Shown here piece after piece: positions 22,262 to 30,908 of a DNA stretch of 54,235 nucleotides. Positions within the stretch are counted from its first letter, which is position 1; every line of letters starts with the position of its first letter. The notes beneath the pieces are model-generated. The model made no database searches and was not told where the DNA came from. It saw nothing but the letters and a program-made list of their open reading frames with translations. Made by a program: the position numbers and the translations under genes. The stretch is taken from contig NZ_CAJQQI010000004.1 of NCBI RefSeq assembly GCF_905480415.1, forward strand, positions 1 to 54,235, written 5' to 3'. The stretch comes from an uncultured Algibacter sp. Its GTDB lineage: Bacteria > Bacteroidota > Bacteroidia > Flavobacteriales > Flavobacteriaceae.

Positions 22262-22349
22262 CACCAAGTAAGTGTATAACTCATAGCTACTTGTTTTTAT
22301 CAAAATAGGTCTCTATTGTATTGGTTTAGACATGTATATACAAATTAAG
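22262..22349. repeat. Possible intergenic repeat, copy D
   Basis: GTGTATAACTCATAGCTACT followed by TGTTTTTATC resembles the heads of copies B and C, and CATGTATATACAAATTAAG could be a tail. This is the weakest member. The rest of the 273-nt gap before the DUF2911 gene shows nothing else clear apart from a TACATTTA that is one base off a -7 element. Confidence 0.3.
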
Positions 22350-22523
22350 TATGAGGATCATCTGATTAATTGATTCTAAGCATTATGAATTGCAGCGGCA
22401 TCCAAATAGAAATTACCTACTCACCTTAAAAAGCTAAACTTTAACACTCCATACCGACTTTTATAAAAACTTTAAGAAAATTTACATTTAACTTTATTGA
22501 AATTTTAAAATCACAAACCTATT

Positions 22524-23069
22524 ATGAAAAAATCAACATGTATTTCAGCAATTGCCTTTGCATTTATCATGCTACTATCGTTCAATACAAATGCACAAGA
22601 ATTTGCAAAAATGGACAAAAGCCCAATGGATGCTGCGGCATTTCCAACAAGTTATAAAGAATCCAATAAACTAATAAAAATAGTTTATAGTAGACCTCAA
22701 CTAAAAGATCGCGCGGTAAGTAAACTTGCTCCTAATGGAAAGGTATGGAGAACGGGTGCAAATGAAGCTGCAGAACTTACACTGTATACCGACATGAAGT
22801 TAGGTGACACCAATGTTAAGGCTGGAACCTATACGTTTTATGTGATTCCTGGCGATACAACATGGACGGCTATTATTAGCTCAGACTTAAATGTTTGGGG
22901 ATCTTATTTCTATAAAGAAGCTAATGATGTGGCGCGTTTATCTGTTCCTGTTTCAACTGGAGAAGAATCTCTTGAAGCGTTTTCTATAGCTTTTAAGAAA
23001 TCTGATGATGGTGTACATATGCATTTAGGTTGGGGAACAACTCGAGTGGCTGTACCTTTTACAAAATAA
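22524..23069 (+). CDS. DUF2911 domain protein, secreted
   Basis: This 181-residue protein has a signal peptide (1-24, NTNA before QE) and one DUF2911 domain over nearly all the rest. Typical family blocks are visible: IVYSRPQLKDR, GKVWRTGANEAAELTLYTD, VKAGTYTFYVIPGDTTWTAI, WGSYFYKEANDVARL and a C-terminal MHLGWGTTRVAVPF. DUF2911 proteins are common exported proteins in Bacteroidota, and no activity is established. The gene is a single transcription unit closed by a strong palindromic terminator 24 nt after the stop. Confidence 0.92.
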   Translation: MKKSTCISAIAFAFIMLLSFNTNAQEFAKMDKSPMDAAAFPTSYKESNKLIKIVYSRPQLKDRAVSKLAPNGKVWRTGANEAAELTLYTDMKLGDTNVKAGTYTFYVIPGDTTWTAIISSDLNVWGSYFYKEANDVARLSVPVSTGEESLEAFSIAFKKSDDGVHMHLGWGTTRVAVPFTK

Positions 23070-23092
23070 ATCACACTTATTTTTAGAGTATA

Positions 23093-23124
23093 AAATAACG
23101 CCTTGACATGTCAAGGCGTTATTT
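23093..23124 (+). terminator. Perfect 32-nt palindromic terminator
   Basis: AAATAACGCCTTGACA is followed at once by its exact reverse complement, so the transcript can form a hairpin with A and T flanks. It lies just downstream of the DUF2911 gene and is symmetric, so it could also stop transcription from the right. Confidence 0.8.
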
Positions 23125-23162
23125 GTTTAAATAAATTTTTTAATTTGAGTTTCAATTACTTG

Positions 23163-23285
23163 TCAATCAACCAATACGAAATCGTCTTGTGCAATGTAAC
23201 TTACTTCCGCAGCAACAGCTGTTTTTACTAATTCTGCAATGTTTTTCCCGGCCACAAACACGATTGGGTTATTACGCAGATCTCC
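23163..23285 (-). pseudogene. Short C-terminal gene fragment, unidentified
   Basis: On the minus strand the frame GDLRNNPIVFVAGKNIAEL, then VKTAVAAEVSYIAQ and DDFVLVD, runs to a TGA at 23163-23165. An in-frame stop lies just upstream of the fragment. The amino-acid composition looks like real coding sequence, yet there is no start and no room for a gene. I take it for the tail of a lost gene but cannot name the family. Confidence 0.4.
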
Positions 23286-23337
23286 TTAATTCAAGCTAAG
23301 ACATAGTGTTTGAAAAATAATGTAGCATGTACTCGCA

Positions 23338-23988
23338 CTAAAAAGTCGAAATAACCTTAACATGAGCAATAGCCCAATAGCTTAGAGAATTTTGTTCTGC
23401 TCCTCCTAAGCCTAGTTTATCAATGATATTGCTACGGTGCTTTTCTATGGTTCTTTTAGACACAAATAAAGATTCTGCAATAACATTTGTAGAAGCTTGC
23501 TTTGAAATTAATTTTAAAATCACCAATTCTGAAGGTGTTAGTAATTTTAGATTTTTAAATTCGTTAGTCGCATTTAAAAGGCCATTACTATCTATAGAGT
23601 CGCTAAAATAGCTTTCATTATTAAGCACTTTTTCCATGCACGTCTCAATGGCGGTAAATGGATCTTCTTTTAAAAGATAGCCTTCAATTTTTAATGACAA
23701 AGCCAGTGTGATATATTCCAAATTTTTATGAAGTGTTTGGATTATAAATTTTGTTGGTATGTTTTTTTCTTTAATATCTTTTATGACCTCAAAACCTGTC
23801 TTAAAAGGCATTTCTATATCTAAAATAGCCAGTGTTGGTTTTAGCTCTAAAATTAACTGTAAAGCTTCCGTACCGTTTTGGGCTTTGCCAATAACATTAT
23901 ACTCGTTGGACACAAGAGCATCGTACAGCCCGTTTAAAAGCATTGGATGATCGTCTGCTATTACAATAGTGAAGTCTTTATTTAGCAT
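23338..23988 (-). CDS. LuxR/NarL-type response regulator
   Basis: This 216-residue response regulator has a receiver domain at about residues 6-122, with the acidic pair Asp12-Asp13 (IADDHPML), phospho-acceptor Asp57 (LAILDIEMP) and the late Lys in GYLLKEDPF. A LuxR-type helix-turn-helix follows (about 150-205; LTPSELVILKLI then RTIEKHRSNIIDKLGL). Its start codon abuts the stop of the histidine kinase gene with no gap, so the two are translationally coupled and form one two-component system. The usual Thr of the receiver is in the IIQTLHKN strand. Target genes cannot be inferred from the window. Confidence 0.92.
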   Translation of the reverse strand: MLNKDFTIVIADDHPMLLNGLYDALVSNEYNVIGKAQNGTEALQLILELKPTLAILDIEMPFKTGFEVIKDIKEKNIPTKFIIQTLHKNLEYITLALSLKIEGYLLKEDPFTAIETCMEKVLNNESYFSDSIDSNGLLNATNEFKNLKLLTPSELVILKLISKQASTNVIAESLFVSKRTIEKHRSNIIDKLGLGGAEQNSLSYWAIAHVKVISTF

Positions 23989-26007
23989 TTATATTGGGAT
24001 TACAAGTTTTATAACGGTGCCTTGATTATGTTGCGATACGATATCTAACTTAGATCTAATTATTTTTGCGCGTTCTTTTAATGTTTTCATTCCAAAATGT
24101 GCACCATGTTTTGTGTTTTTTGAAAAATCGAAACCATTGCCATTATCTTTAATTTCTACAAGAATCTGTTTTTTAACCTTCTCAATATTTACAAAAGTGG
24201 CTTTAGCATTGGCATGCTTTACAATATTGTTTAAAGACTCTTGAATAATACGGTATAAATGGAGTGCATTATCATTACTCAATATATTGTCTATATTTTC
24301 AATATCGTTTGTGAAAAAAATATCGGTATGCGAATCTACCTCGTTAACTAAGGCCTCAATGGCTTTTGTTATTCCCAAATCTTTAATTGCTGGCGGATGC
24401 AAACCGCGCAACACGGTACGTAACTCTTCTAAACTACTTGATGATAAGGTTTCTAATTCATTATTTTTATTGGTCCTAGTTATTTTAGTTAATAACATCA
24501 ATTTTTGACCTACACTATCATGCAAATCTCTAGCTACTGTGGTGCGCTCTTCTTCGCGCGCGGATATCAAATTCTGTGAAAATGCTTCTTGTACAGCTTG
24601 TCTTTCTTTTAAATTTTTTCTTGATCGTAATACAATAACCAAGCTAAAGAAAATAACCAACCCGATGGAGCCAAAAATTATAAACTGCCTTTTATTTTTA
24701 TTCTCAAGATTTAATAACCCAATGCTCGCTTGTTGGTTTTCAATTTGGTGATCTCGTTTTTCTGTTTCGTAGAGTGTTTGGTAATAGACTAAAGATTTTA
24801 CGTTTTGAACATTAGTAATGGAATCTTTAATTGCATAATGATTTAATAAATGAATATTACTGTTATAGTTATCACCTAAGGCCTCATAAACTTTTGATAA
24901 AAAAATTTCAGCATTCATTATATTTTCATATCCTTCTTTTTGCTTTTCAAGTTTTAAAAACTCTTTACCATATATTAGTGCATTCTGATAATCTTTATTA
25001 AAAAATAATAATGTTTTTTTTGCATCAACATAAAGGTTTCTGTTTTTTTCTGTTGTATTCTTTCTATAAAGTTTTTCAAATTCTTTAAAATTAGTTTTGG
25101 CGAGGGATAAACTATCATTTTCAGCGTAGGCCTTTACTAGGGAAGAAATTAGTACTGGCTTGATCGCAAGTACAAAATCAGAATTACTATTTGCAAGCAA
25201 TGATTTTTTTAAATTGATTATTTGCTTTACATTATCATTAGTTTTTTTATAATCCTGAGCCGCATTAAAGTATAAGTTTACTAAACTTGTATTATTATTT
25301 GTTTTTTCAGCAAGTTCAATTGCCTCATTTCGTTCTTTTTCGGCTTCTTTGTAAAAAGCATTTTTACTGTAAAGTATAGACAATGCGTTTTTAGCACTTA
25401 GAATATTAAAAGTGTCTTTTAGCTTTGAAAATGCATTCATAGCTTTTTTTAAACTTATTGAAGATTCAGAGAATTTCCCCAAATGAGACTGATTATAACC
25501 TGTGTAAAGTTCAGCATAAGCGAATAGCCCTTTGCTTTTTGCCTTGAGAGCAAATGTCTTCGTTATTTCATAAAGCTCTAACGACTTATCAATATCATCT
25601 GTAAAATAGTAACTATCAGCCGCATTTAAATACATCCAGCCAATTGACCCAAAATCTGTACCTTTATTTAAGACCTCTTCATAAGTCTTAAATAATTTGA
25701 GACCTTCCTCTGGTCTACTTTTATAATTATTTTCAAAGCCAATTAAATCAGCTAATTTTTTAGTAGCTAGACTTAAAGAGTCTAATGAAATAGCAAAAGA
25801 AATTGTTTGACGAACAATGGAATCGTATTTTAAATCCGAATTACGTATGGTGATTCTTGTTAAGCTATCTAGCCACGCAAGACGCTCGCCTCTTTCAGTT
25901 TTTACAATTTTTGAATTGAAAAAGTCTATCTTAGATTTTATGTCTGCATCTTGGGCAGTTATTTGCCATGCACATAAGAAAAAAATAATTGAGAGAGTAA
26001 CCTTCAT
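23989..26007 (-). CDS. TPR-containing sensor histidine kinase (HisKA_3 type)
   Basis: This 672-residue protein has a signal-like N-terminus (LSIIFFLCAWQITAQ). A periplasmic region of tetratricopeptide-type helices follows (about 60-400), then one membrane helix (about 440-460, FIIFGSIGLVIFFSLVIVL), a short coiled region and the kinase core. The phospho-acceptor is His496 in ARDLHDSVGQKL, typical of the HisKA_3 family that partners LuxR-type regulators. ATPase motifs are IIQESLNNIVKHA (N box), DNGNGF (G1) and HFGMKTLKER (G2). It is cotranscribed with the response regulator. TPR sensor kinases of this design are frequent in Flavobacteriaceae, and the signal sensed is unknown. Confidence 0.92.
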   Translation of the reverse strand: MKVTLSIIFFLCAWQITAQDADIKSKIDFFNSKIVKTERGERLAWLDSLTRITIRNSDLKYDSIVRQTISFAISLDSLSLATKKLADLIGFENNYKSRPEEGLKLFKTYEEVLNKGTDFGSIGWMYLNAADSYYFTDDIDKSLELYEITKTFALKAKSKGLFAYAELYTGYNQSHLGKFSESSISLKKAMNAFSKLKDTFNILSAKNALSILYSKNAFYKEAEKERNEAIELAEKTNNNTSLVNLYFNAAQDYKKTNDNVKQIINLKKSLLANSNSDFVLAIKPVLISSLVKAYAENDSLSLAKTNFKEFEKLYRKNTTEKNRNLYVDAKKTLLFFNKDYQNALIYGKEFLKLEKQKEGYENIMNAEIFLSKVYEALGDNYNSNIHLLNHYAIKDSITNVQNVKSLVYYQTLYETEKRDHQIENQQASIGLLNLENKNKRQFIIFGSIGLVIFFSLVIVLRSRKNLKERQAVQEAFSQNLISAREEERTTVARDLHDSVGQKLMLLTKITRTNKNNELETLSSSSLEELRTVLRGLHPPAIKDLGITKAIEALVNEVDSHTDIFFTNDIENIDNILSNDNALHLYRIIQESLNNIVKHANAKATFVNIEKVKKQILVEIKDNGNGFDFSKNTKHGAHFGMKTLKERAKIIRSKLDIVSQHNQGTVIKLVIPI

Positions 26008-26105
26008 ATAATAAAAGTAGGAAATATACGATTTTTACAATTGAAAAAACCCGATTTCTATTTTTAAATATGAGTCAACTTAACAATATGCCTACTTGCA
26101 GTGTT

Positions 26106-26735
26106 TTATGGTATATTCAAATACTTATGGGTTTGCAGAGATACTTTCCACTTCGGGTTGGCCATCACATAATCTACAATTTCTGGAACTACTTTATCGC
26201 GCTTGCTCCATTCTGGTTGTAAATATAAAATACAATCTTTATTAACTTTTGCTGCCTGCTCTTCCGCAAAACGGAAATCGTCTTTATTATATACAATGAC
26301 TTTGAGCTCGTGAGCCTCTTCATAAACTTCTTTAGTTGGCAATTTCATTTTTTTAGGCGATAAACAAATCCAATCCCAAACGCCTGTTAATTTATAAGCT
26401 CCAGAGGTTTCAATATGCACTTGTAAACCTTCTGCTTTTAATTGCGTCGTTAAAGCAGTCATATCCCACATTAAAGGTTCGCCCCCTGTTACAACAATGG
26501 TATCGCTATATTTTTTAGCATTTTCAACTATTTTGGTTATTTCTGTTGGTGGGTGTAATTCGGCATTCCAACTTTCTTTTACATCACACCAATGGCACCC
26601 AACATCGCACCCTCCAATTCTAATAAAATACGCCGCAGTTCCTTTATGAAATCCTTCGCCTTGTATGGTGTAAAACTCCTCCATTAAAGGCAACATCTCT
26701 CCTTTTTCAACCAATTTTATTACCTCTTGAATCAT
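26106..26735 (-). CDS. queE: 7-carboxy-7-deazaguanine synthase
   Basis: This radical-SAM enzyme converts 6-carboxy-tetrahydropterin to 7-carboxy-7-deazaguanine in the queuosine pathway. The chosen start is ATG 26735 (MIQEVIKLVEKGEMLPLMEE), giving 209 residues. The longer frame beginning at TTG 26756 is rejected because that TTG is part of a -7 promoter element. Key motifs are FYTIQGEGFHKGTAAYFIR, the [4Fe-4S] cysteines of the QueE-type C-x3-C-x2-C pattern in GGCDVGCHWCD, TGGEPLMWD (SAM binding) and ETSGAYKL. Its partners queC, queD and queF are not in the window. It is a single gene on the minus strand, divergent from the C1q-like gene. Confidence 0.93.
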   Translation of the reverse strand: MIQEVIKLVEKGEMLPLMEEFYTIQGEGFHKGTAAYFIRIGGCDVGCHWCDVKESWNAELHPPTEITKIVENAKKYSDTIVVTGGEPLMWDMTALTTQLKAEGLQVHIETSGAYKLTGVWDWICLSPKKMKLPTKEVYEEAHELKVIVYNKDDFRFAEEQAAKVNKDCILYLQPEWSKRDKVVPEIVDYVMANPKWKVSLQTHKYLNIP

Positions 26736-26753
26736 CCAAAATAATTTTGGGTG

Positions 26754-26761
26754 CAAATGTA
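26754..26761 (-). promoter_or_regulatory. -7 promoter element for queE
   Basis: On the minus strand TACATTTG matches TAnnTTTG exactly and overlaps the TTG at 26754-26756. Transcription would begin only a few bases downstream, so translation must start at the ATG of 26735. No good -33 box is visible. Confidence 0.5.
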
Positions 26762-26835
26762 CATATATTTAAAAGAAAGACGACTGACAGTTTATTAAGA
26801 ACCGTTTAATGTTTTTTAATAACAGTTAGACGATT

Positions 26836-26867
26836 TTTGGATACTTGATTATTTTTATTTAATTTTG
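26836..26867 (+). promoter_or_regulatory. Bacteroidota-type promoter for the C1q-like gene
   Basis: TTTG (26836-26839), a 20-nt spacer and TAATTTTG (26860-26867) match both consensus boxes perfectly. The start codon is 43 nt further on. This is the best promoter match found in the window. Confidence 0.7.
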
Positions 26868-26910
26868 GCAGTGTTACAAAGATAAAAATTGCTCTCAAGC
26901 TCTCTCAAGA

Positions 26911-27636
26911 ATGAATAAAATAACGTATTGCCTAATAGCTCTACTATGCTTGCATAGTAATTGCTTTTCTCAAGTTGGTATTGGAACTACCTCTCCAGAC
27001 GAATCCTCAATTTTAGATATAGAATCTGCCAATAAAGGTGTATTAGTTCCTCGTTTAAGTAATAATCAAATAAGTACGATTTCAAATCCAGCTTCAGGTC
27101 TTTTAGTTTTTAATTCAGACTTGAATGAATTTCAATTCAATTGCGGCAGTAAACTACTTCCCGATTGGAGTAAAATTTCACATAACATGTCGGTGAAATA
27201 TAGTAACACCAACACGTCAACTAATATAAACACATCAACTTTTGCTAATGTACCTATTTTTGGATCTCAAGATTGGAATGATGATAGTACTCTATATAAC
27301 CGGTCTGGTAATGTAATAACAATAAATGCTACAGGAAGATATAGAATTACGGCAAACATCTCTTACGGAGTAGAAAATGCTGGGAACAATTCTCATACAC
27401 GTGTAGCTGTAGAGATGCAATTAGCTATTAACGACATTCCAACTGGTACTTTTGGGAGTACAGGTTATATAAGACGAACAGGAGGGCATAATGAAGCTTC
27501 ATTGCACATTACTGAAGTTTTTAATATTACAGCAGGACAAAATATTAGTTTAAAGACTAGAAGAGAAGGTAATAGTGCTGCTGCAACCTTTAGAAGCGCT
27601 GGCACTTCTAACATTTACATTGAAAGAATTAAATAA
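26911..27636 (+). CDS. Secreted protein with C-terminal C1q/TNF-like beta domain
   Basis: This 241-residue protein has a signal peptide (about 1-20, LIALLCLHSNCFS). The common flavobacterial opening QVGIGTTSPDESSILDIES follows, with GVLVPRLSNNQIS and a SGLLVFN segment. This N-terminal module is widespread in Bacteroidota surface proteins. The C-terminal half (about 105-241) looks like a jelly-roll of C1q/TNF type: RYRITANISYGVE, alternating strands, VAVEMQLAINDIPTG and a last strand NIYIERIK. A surface or matrix role is likely, but its ligand is unknown. It has no T9SS sorting tail that I can see. A strong promoter lies directly upstream. Confidence 0.75.
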   Translation: MNKITYCLIALLCLHSNCFSQVGIGTTSPDESSILDIESANKGVLVPRLSNNQISTISNPASGLLVFNSDLNEFQFNCGSKLLPDWSKISHNMSVKYSNTNTSTNINTSTFANVPIFGSQDWNDDSTLYNRSGNVITINATGRYRITANISYGVENAGNNSHTRVAVEMQLAINDIPTGTFGSTGYIRRTGGHNEASLHITEVFNITAGQNISLKTRREGNSAAATFRSAGTSNIYIERIK

Positions 27637-27701
27637 ATTCTTAAATAAATCTTATTTTTTCCTTCCTCAATTTTCCTGTATTTTTACGGAAAATAATAAG
27701 G

Positions 27702-29243
27702 ATGAACATTAAAGAGGTTTTTTTTAAATACATCACAAAAGGAAATACTACTAAAGGCGAAGCCATAACTGTTGGCGCCGCCATGTTAGATGGTGAAACC
27801 ATCACTGGAGCGCATGTAAAAATACCTTTAAAAACCATGAATAGACATGGTTTAATTGCTGGAGCTACCGGAACGGGTAAAACCAAGTCACTACAAGTTT
27901 TAGCAGAAAATTTAAGCGACAAAGGTATTCCTGTACTTCTTATGGATATTAAAGGCGACTTAAGTGGTTTAGCGCAACCAAGTCCTGGACATGCTAAAAT
28001 TGATGAGCGCCACGAAAAAATTGGACTTCCTTTTGAAGCGAAACCATTTCCCGTTGAAATTTTAACCTTATCTGAACAAGATGGTGTGCGTTTAAGAGCA
28101 ACCGTTAGTGAGTTTGGCCCTGTACTTTTATCACGAATTTTAGATTTATCTGAAACACAATCTGGTGTGGTTGCGGTTATTTTCCAATATTGTGATGATA
28201 ACAAAATGCCTATTCTTGATTTAAAAGATTTTAAAAAAATATTACAATACGCTACCCAAGAAGGTAAAGCAGAGTTTAATGCAGCCTATGGTAGAATTTC
28301 TACGGCATCAACGGGATCTATTTTACGTAAAATTATAGAATTAGAGCAGCAAGGTGCTGAATTGTTTTTTGGAGAAACGTCCTTTGATGTTGATGATTTA
28401 TTAAGGATTGATGAAAATGGTCGTGGTTATATTAATATTCTTAGACTAACCGATATTCAAGACCGCCCAAAGCTTTTTTCAACATTTATGCTCAGTTTAT
28501 TGGCTGAAATCTATTCTACATTTCCTGAGCAAGGTGATAGTGACCGACCAGAACTCATCATATTTATTGATGAAGCACATTTAATATTCAAAGAAGCGTC
28601 AAAAGCACTTTTAAATCAAATTGAAAGTATCGTAAAACTAATACGAAGTAAGGGTGTAGGCTTATATTTTGTAACACAAAACCCAACTGACGTTCCTGAG
28701 GAAGTATTGGGGCAATTGGGTTTAAAAATTCAACATGCTTTAAGAGCTTTTACAGCCAAAGACAGAAAAGCAATAAAATTAACAGCTCAAAACTATCCAG
28801 ATTCTGAGTATTATGATACTACAGAAGTATTAACATCTTTAGGTATTGGAGAAGCCTTAGTATCTGCTTTAGATGAAAAAGGTCGTCCAACACCTCTTGC
28901 TGCCACCATGATGCGTGCACCCATGAGTAGAATGGATGTTTTAACCGAGTCTGAATTAAGTGCTCTGCTTTCTAAATCCAAATTAGTCAAGAAGTACAAT
29001 GAAACTATTGATAGAGAAAGTGCTTATGAAATGCTTAATAAAAAAATAAAAGAAGCTGATGCTGAAGAGGCCAAAGAAAAAGTAAGAAAAGAAAAAGAAG
29101 CCCTTAAAAAAGCAGAGTCTAAGAAAAGAACAACGAGTACCCGTCGAAAAAGCACTGCAATGAATCCCATTATTAAAGTATTAACTAGCGCTACTTTTAT
29201 TCGTAGCGTGTTTGGTATTTTAAATAAAGTGATGAAAAGATAA
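27702..29243 (+). CDS. HerA-like helicase/ATPase, DUF853 family
   Basis: This 513-residue ATPase has Walker A at GATGTGKTKSLQ (about residues 53-64) and Walker B in ELIIFIDEAHLIFK (about 283-296), with the later motif YFVTQNPTDVPEEVLGQLG. Early blocks GAAMLDGETITGAHVKIPL and LMDIKGDLSGLAQPSP identify the DUF853 branch of HerA-like proteins. The domain ends near residue 430. A Lys/Glu-rich, probably coiled segment (about 430-485) and a short hydrophobic end follow. The family is thought to act on DNA, but no pathway is settled for this branch; no nurA-type nuclease gene is adjacent. ATTTTCC (27670-27676) and GGAAAAT (27688-27694) form an inverted repeat just before the start and may bind a regulator. 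Confidence 0.88.
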   Translation: MNIKEVFFKYITKGNTTKGEAITVGAAMLDGETITGAHVKIPLKTMNRHGLIAGATGTGKTKSLQVLAENLSDKGIPVLLMDIKGDLSGLAQPSPGHAKIDERHEKIGLPFEAKPFPVEILTLSEQDGVRLRATVSEFGPVLLSRILDLSETQSGVVAVIFQYCDDNKMPILDLKDFKKILQYATQEGKAEFNAAYGRISTASTGSILRKIIELEQQGAELFFGETSFDVDDLLRIDENGRGYINILRLTDIQDRPKLFSTFMLSLLAEIYSTFPEQGDSDRPELIIFIDEAHLIFKEASKALLNQIESIVKLIRSKGVGLYFVTQNPTDVPEEVLGQLGLKIQHALRAFTAKDRKAIKLTAQNYPDSEYYDTTEVLTSLGIGEALVSALDEKGRPTPLAATMMRAPMSRMDVLTESELSALLSKSKLVKKYNETIDRESAYEMLNKKIKEADAEEAKEKVRKEKEALKKAESKKRTTSTRRKSTAMNPIIKVLTSATFIRSVFGILNKVMKR

Positions 29244-29343
29244 ATCGATAATCGATATTTATTAATATATAACTCATAACCGTATTCCTAAAGAAAGCAT
29301 TATTTTAAACTTAGGAACTAAATAATAAAACCCCATTCAATTT

Positions 29344-29901
29344 ATGTATAAATCCATTTTAAGCATCATTATTATCACGTTTCTTTTCACGAGCTGCAAA
29401 AAAGAACAAAACCCTTTTGAGATTAGTAATCAACATATTGGTTTACTAACCGACTCTACTCAAGTAAAAGACTTAAAACGTGTTTACGCAAACGATTCTA
29501 TTGTTAAATTTATTGGTGGAGATGAATTTACAGGCAATGTCAATAACATAGAGATTTTTGAGAAAGGTGGAAAAAAACTATTAACACTTACACCAAAACA
29601 ATCCTTAGACTCTACCTCAACAATTGCTGGTATACGCATACTTGATGCGCGTTATAAAACTAACAAAAACATTACTGTAATGAGTACTTTTAAAGATATT
29701 AAAAACAACTACAAAGTATCTAGAATCAGTAATTTAATTAATTCTTTGGTAATAGCAGTAGATGACATTAATGCCAATTTTACGATTGATAAAAAAGAGC
29801 TCCCTGCAAATCTTAGATTTGATATGGATTTAAAATTTGAAGCCACTCATATTCCAGATAAGGCTAAAATAAAATACTTTTTTATCGGTTGGAATAATTA
29901 A
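29344..29901 (+). CDS. Predicted lipoprotein, unknown function
   Basis: This 185-residue protein has a short signal and a lipobox ending LFTSC with Cys18, then KKEQNPFEI. The mature part is a mixed alpha/beta sequence without motifs I recognise. Recognisable stretches are LTDSTQVKDLKRVYANDSIV, LTLTPKQSLDSTSTIAGIRI and DDINANFTIDKKELP. It probably faces the periplasm on a lipid anchor. It lies 12 nt before the yitT-type gene, so the two are likely cotranscribed, but no shared function is evident. Confidence 0.75.
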   Translation: MYKSILSIIIITFLFTSCKKEQNPFEISNQHIGLLTDSTQVKDLKRVYANDSIVKFIGGDEFTGNVNNIEIFEKGGKKLLTLTPKQSLDSTSTIAGIRILDARYKTNKNITVMSTFKDIKNNYKVSRISNLINSLVIAVDDINANFTIDKKELPANLRFDMDLKFEATHIPDKAKIKYFFIGWNN

Positions 29902-29913
29902 AAGAGAAACCAA

Positions 29914-30894
29914 ATGAATCCATTCATAGTAAAAATACTAATTGATGTAGCACGCAAAAAACTTGAAAAAAAACAAGATAATACCCCTGTTACAAAAAGA
30001 GAGATAGTGCCTTTAGCTCGGAATTATGAAGTGGAGATCTCCCATGCTGTAAAAGAATATATTTATATAATTATTGGTGTATTTTCAGCTGGTTTTGGGT
30101 TAAAAGGGTTTTTGCTCCCAAATAATTTTATTGATGGCGGCGCAACAGGTATTTCTTTACTTTTAGAAAATATAACTTCATTAAACCTTGGGATTTTATT
30201 GGTTATCGTTAACCTCCCCTTTATCTATTTAGCTTCTAAAACTATTGGCAATAAATTCGCTATAAGAAGTATAATAGCCATAACTTTTCTAGCATTAGTT
30301 GTTCATTTTGTTGACTACCCCACCATTACTGAAGATAAGTTATTAATAGCTGTTTTTGGCGGATTCTTTTTAGGCTTGGGAATTGGTATGTCTATGCGTG
30401 GAGGCAGCGTTATTGATGGCACTGAAGTTTTAGCCATTTATTTAGGACGAAAATTATCGCTTACTATTGGAGATGTATTATTACTGATTAATATTTTAAT
30501 ATTTTCTGTTGGTGCTTATGTACTTTCTATTGAAACGGCACTTTATGCTATTTTAACCTACCTAGCGGCAGCAAAAACCGTAGATTTTGTTGTTGATGGT
30601 GTTGAAGAATATGTAGGTGTTACCATAGTTTCAAACAAGCATAGAGAATTAAGATTAATGATAACCCAAAAGCTAAGGAGAGCTTGTACTATTTACGCCG
30701 GAAAAGGTGGTTATGGTAAAAACGGAAACAGCTACGACAAAGACATTATTTACACCGTGATAACCCGTTTAGAACTTGCCAAGCTTCAAACAGAAATTGA
30801 TAAAATTGATAGAAACGCCTTTATTATTATGGGTGTTGTAAAAGATTTAAAAGGCGGAATGATTAAGAAAAAACCATTAAAAGATCAATATTAG
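29914..30894 (+). CDS. YitT family membrane protein (DUF161/DUF2179)
   Basis: This 326-residue protein has an N-terminal cytosolic extension of about 45 residues. Five to six membrane segments lie between about residues 50 and 220, including IIIGVFSAGFGLKGFLLP and the family motif NNFIDGGATGISLLL. The C-terminal cytosolic DUF2179 domain (about 235-315) contains GVEEYVGVTIVSNKHREL and YAGKGGYGKNG. YitT proteins are widespread inner-membrane proteins, and their transport function remains unproven. The gene is part of a closely spaced plus-strand run (12 nt after the lipoprotein gene, 14 nt before the cupin gene). Confidence 0.9.
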   Translation: MNPFIVKILIDVARKKLEKKQDNTPVTKREIVPLARNYEVEISHAVKEYIYIIIGVFSAGFGLKGFLLPNNFIDGGATGISLLLENITSLNLGILLVIVNLPFIYLASKTIGNKFAIRSIIAITFLALVVHFVDYPTITEDKLLIAVFGGFFLGLGIGMSMRGGSVIDGTEVLAIYLGRKLSLTIGDVLLLINILIFSVGAYVLSIETALYAILTYLAAAKTVDFVVDGVEEYVGVTIVSNKHRELRLMITQKLRRACTIYAGKGGYGKNGNSYDKDIIYTVITRLELAKLQTEIDKIDRNAFIIMGVVKDLKGGMIKKKPLKDQY

Positions 30895-30908
30895 ACACCT
30901 ACAAAATT

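Noticed and set aside
26754-26756. TTG as the queE start codon
   Set aside because: It is part of a -7 promoter element, and a family-consistent ATG lies seven codons downstream.
27641-28204. 187-codon minus-strand open frame overlapping the HerA-like gene
   Set aside because: The opposite strand has clear ATPase motifs in a complete frame; this one is Ser/Pro/Lys-rich with no recognisable feature.
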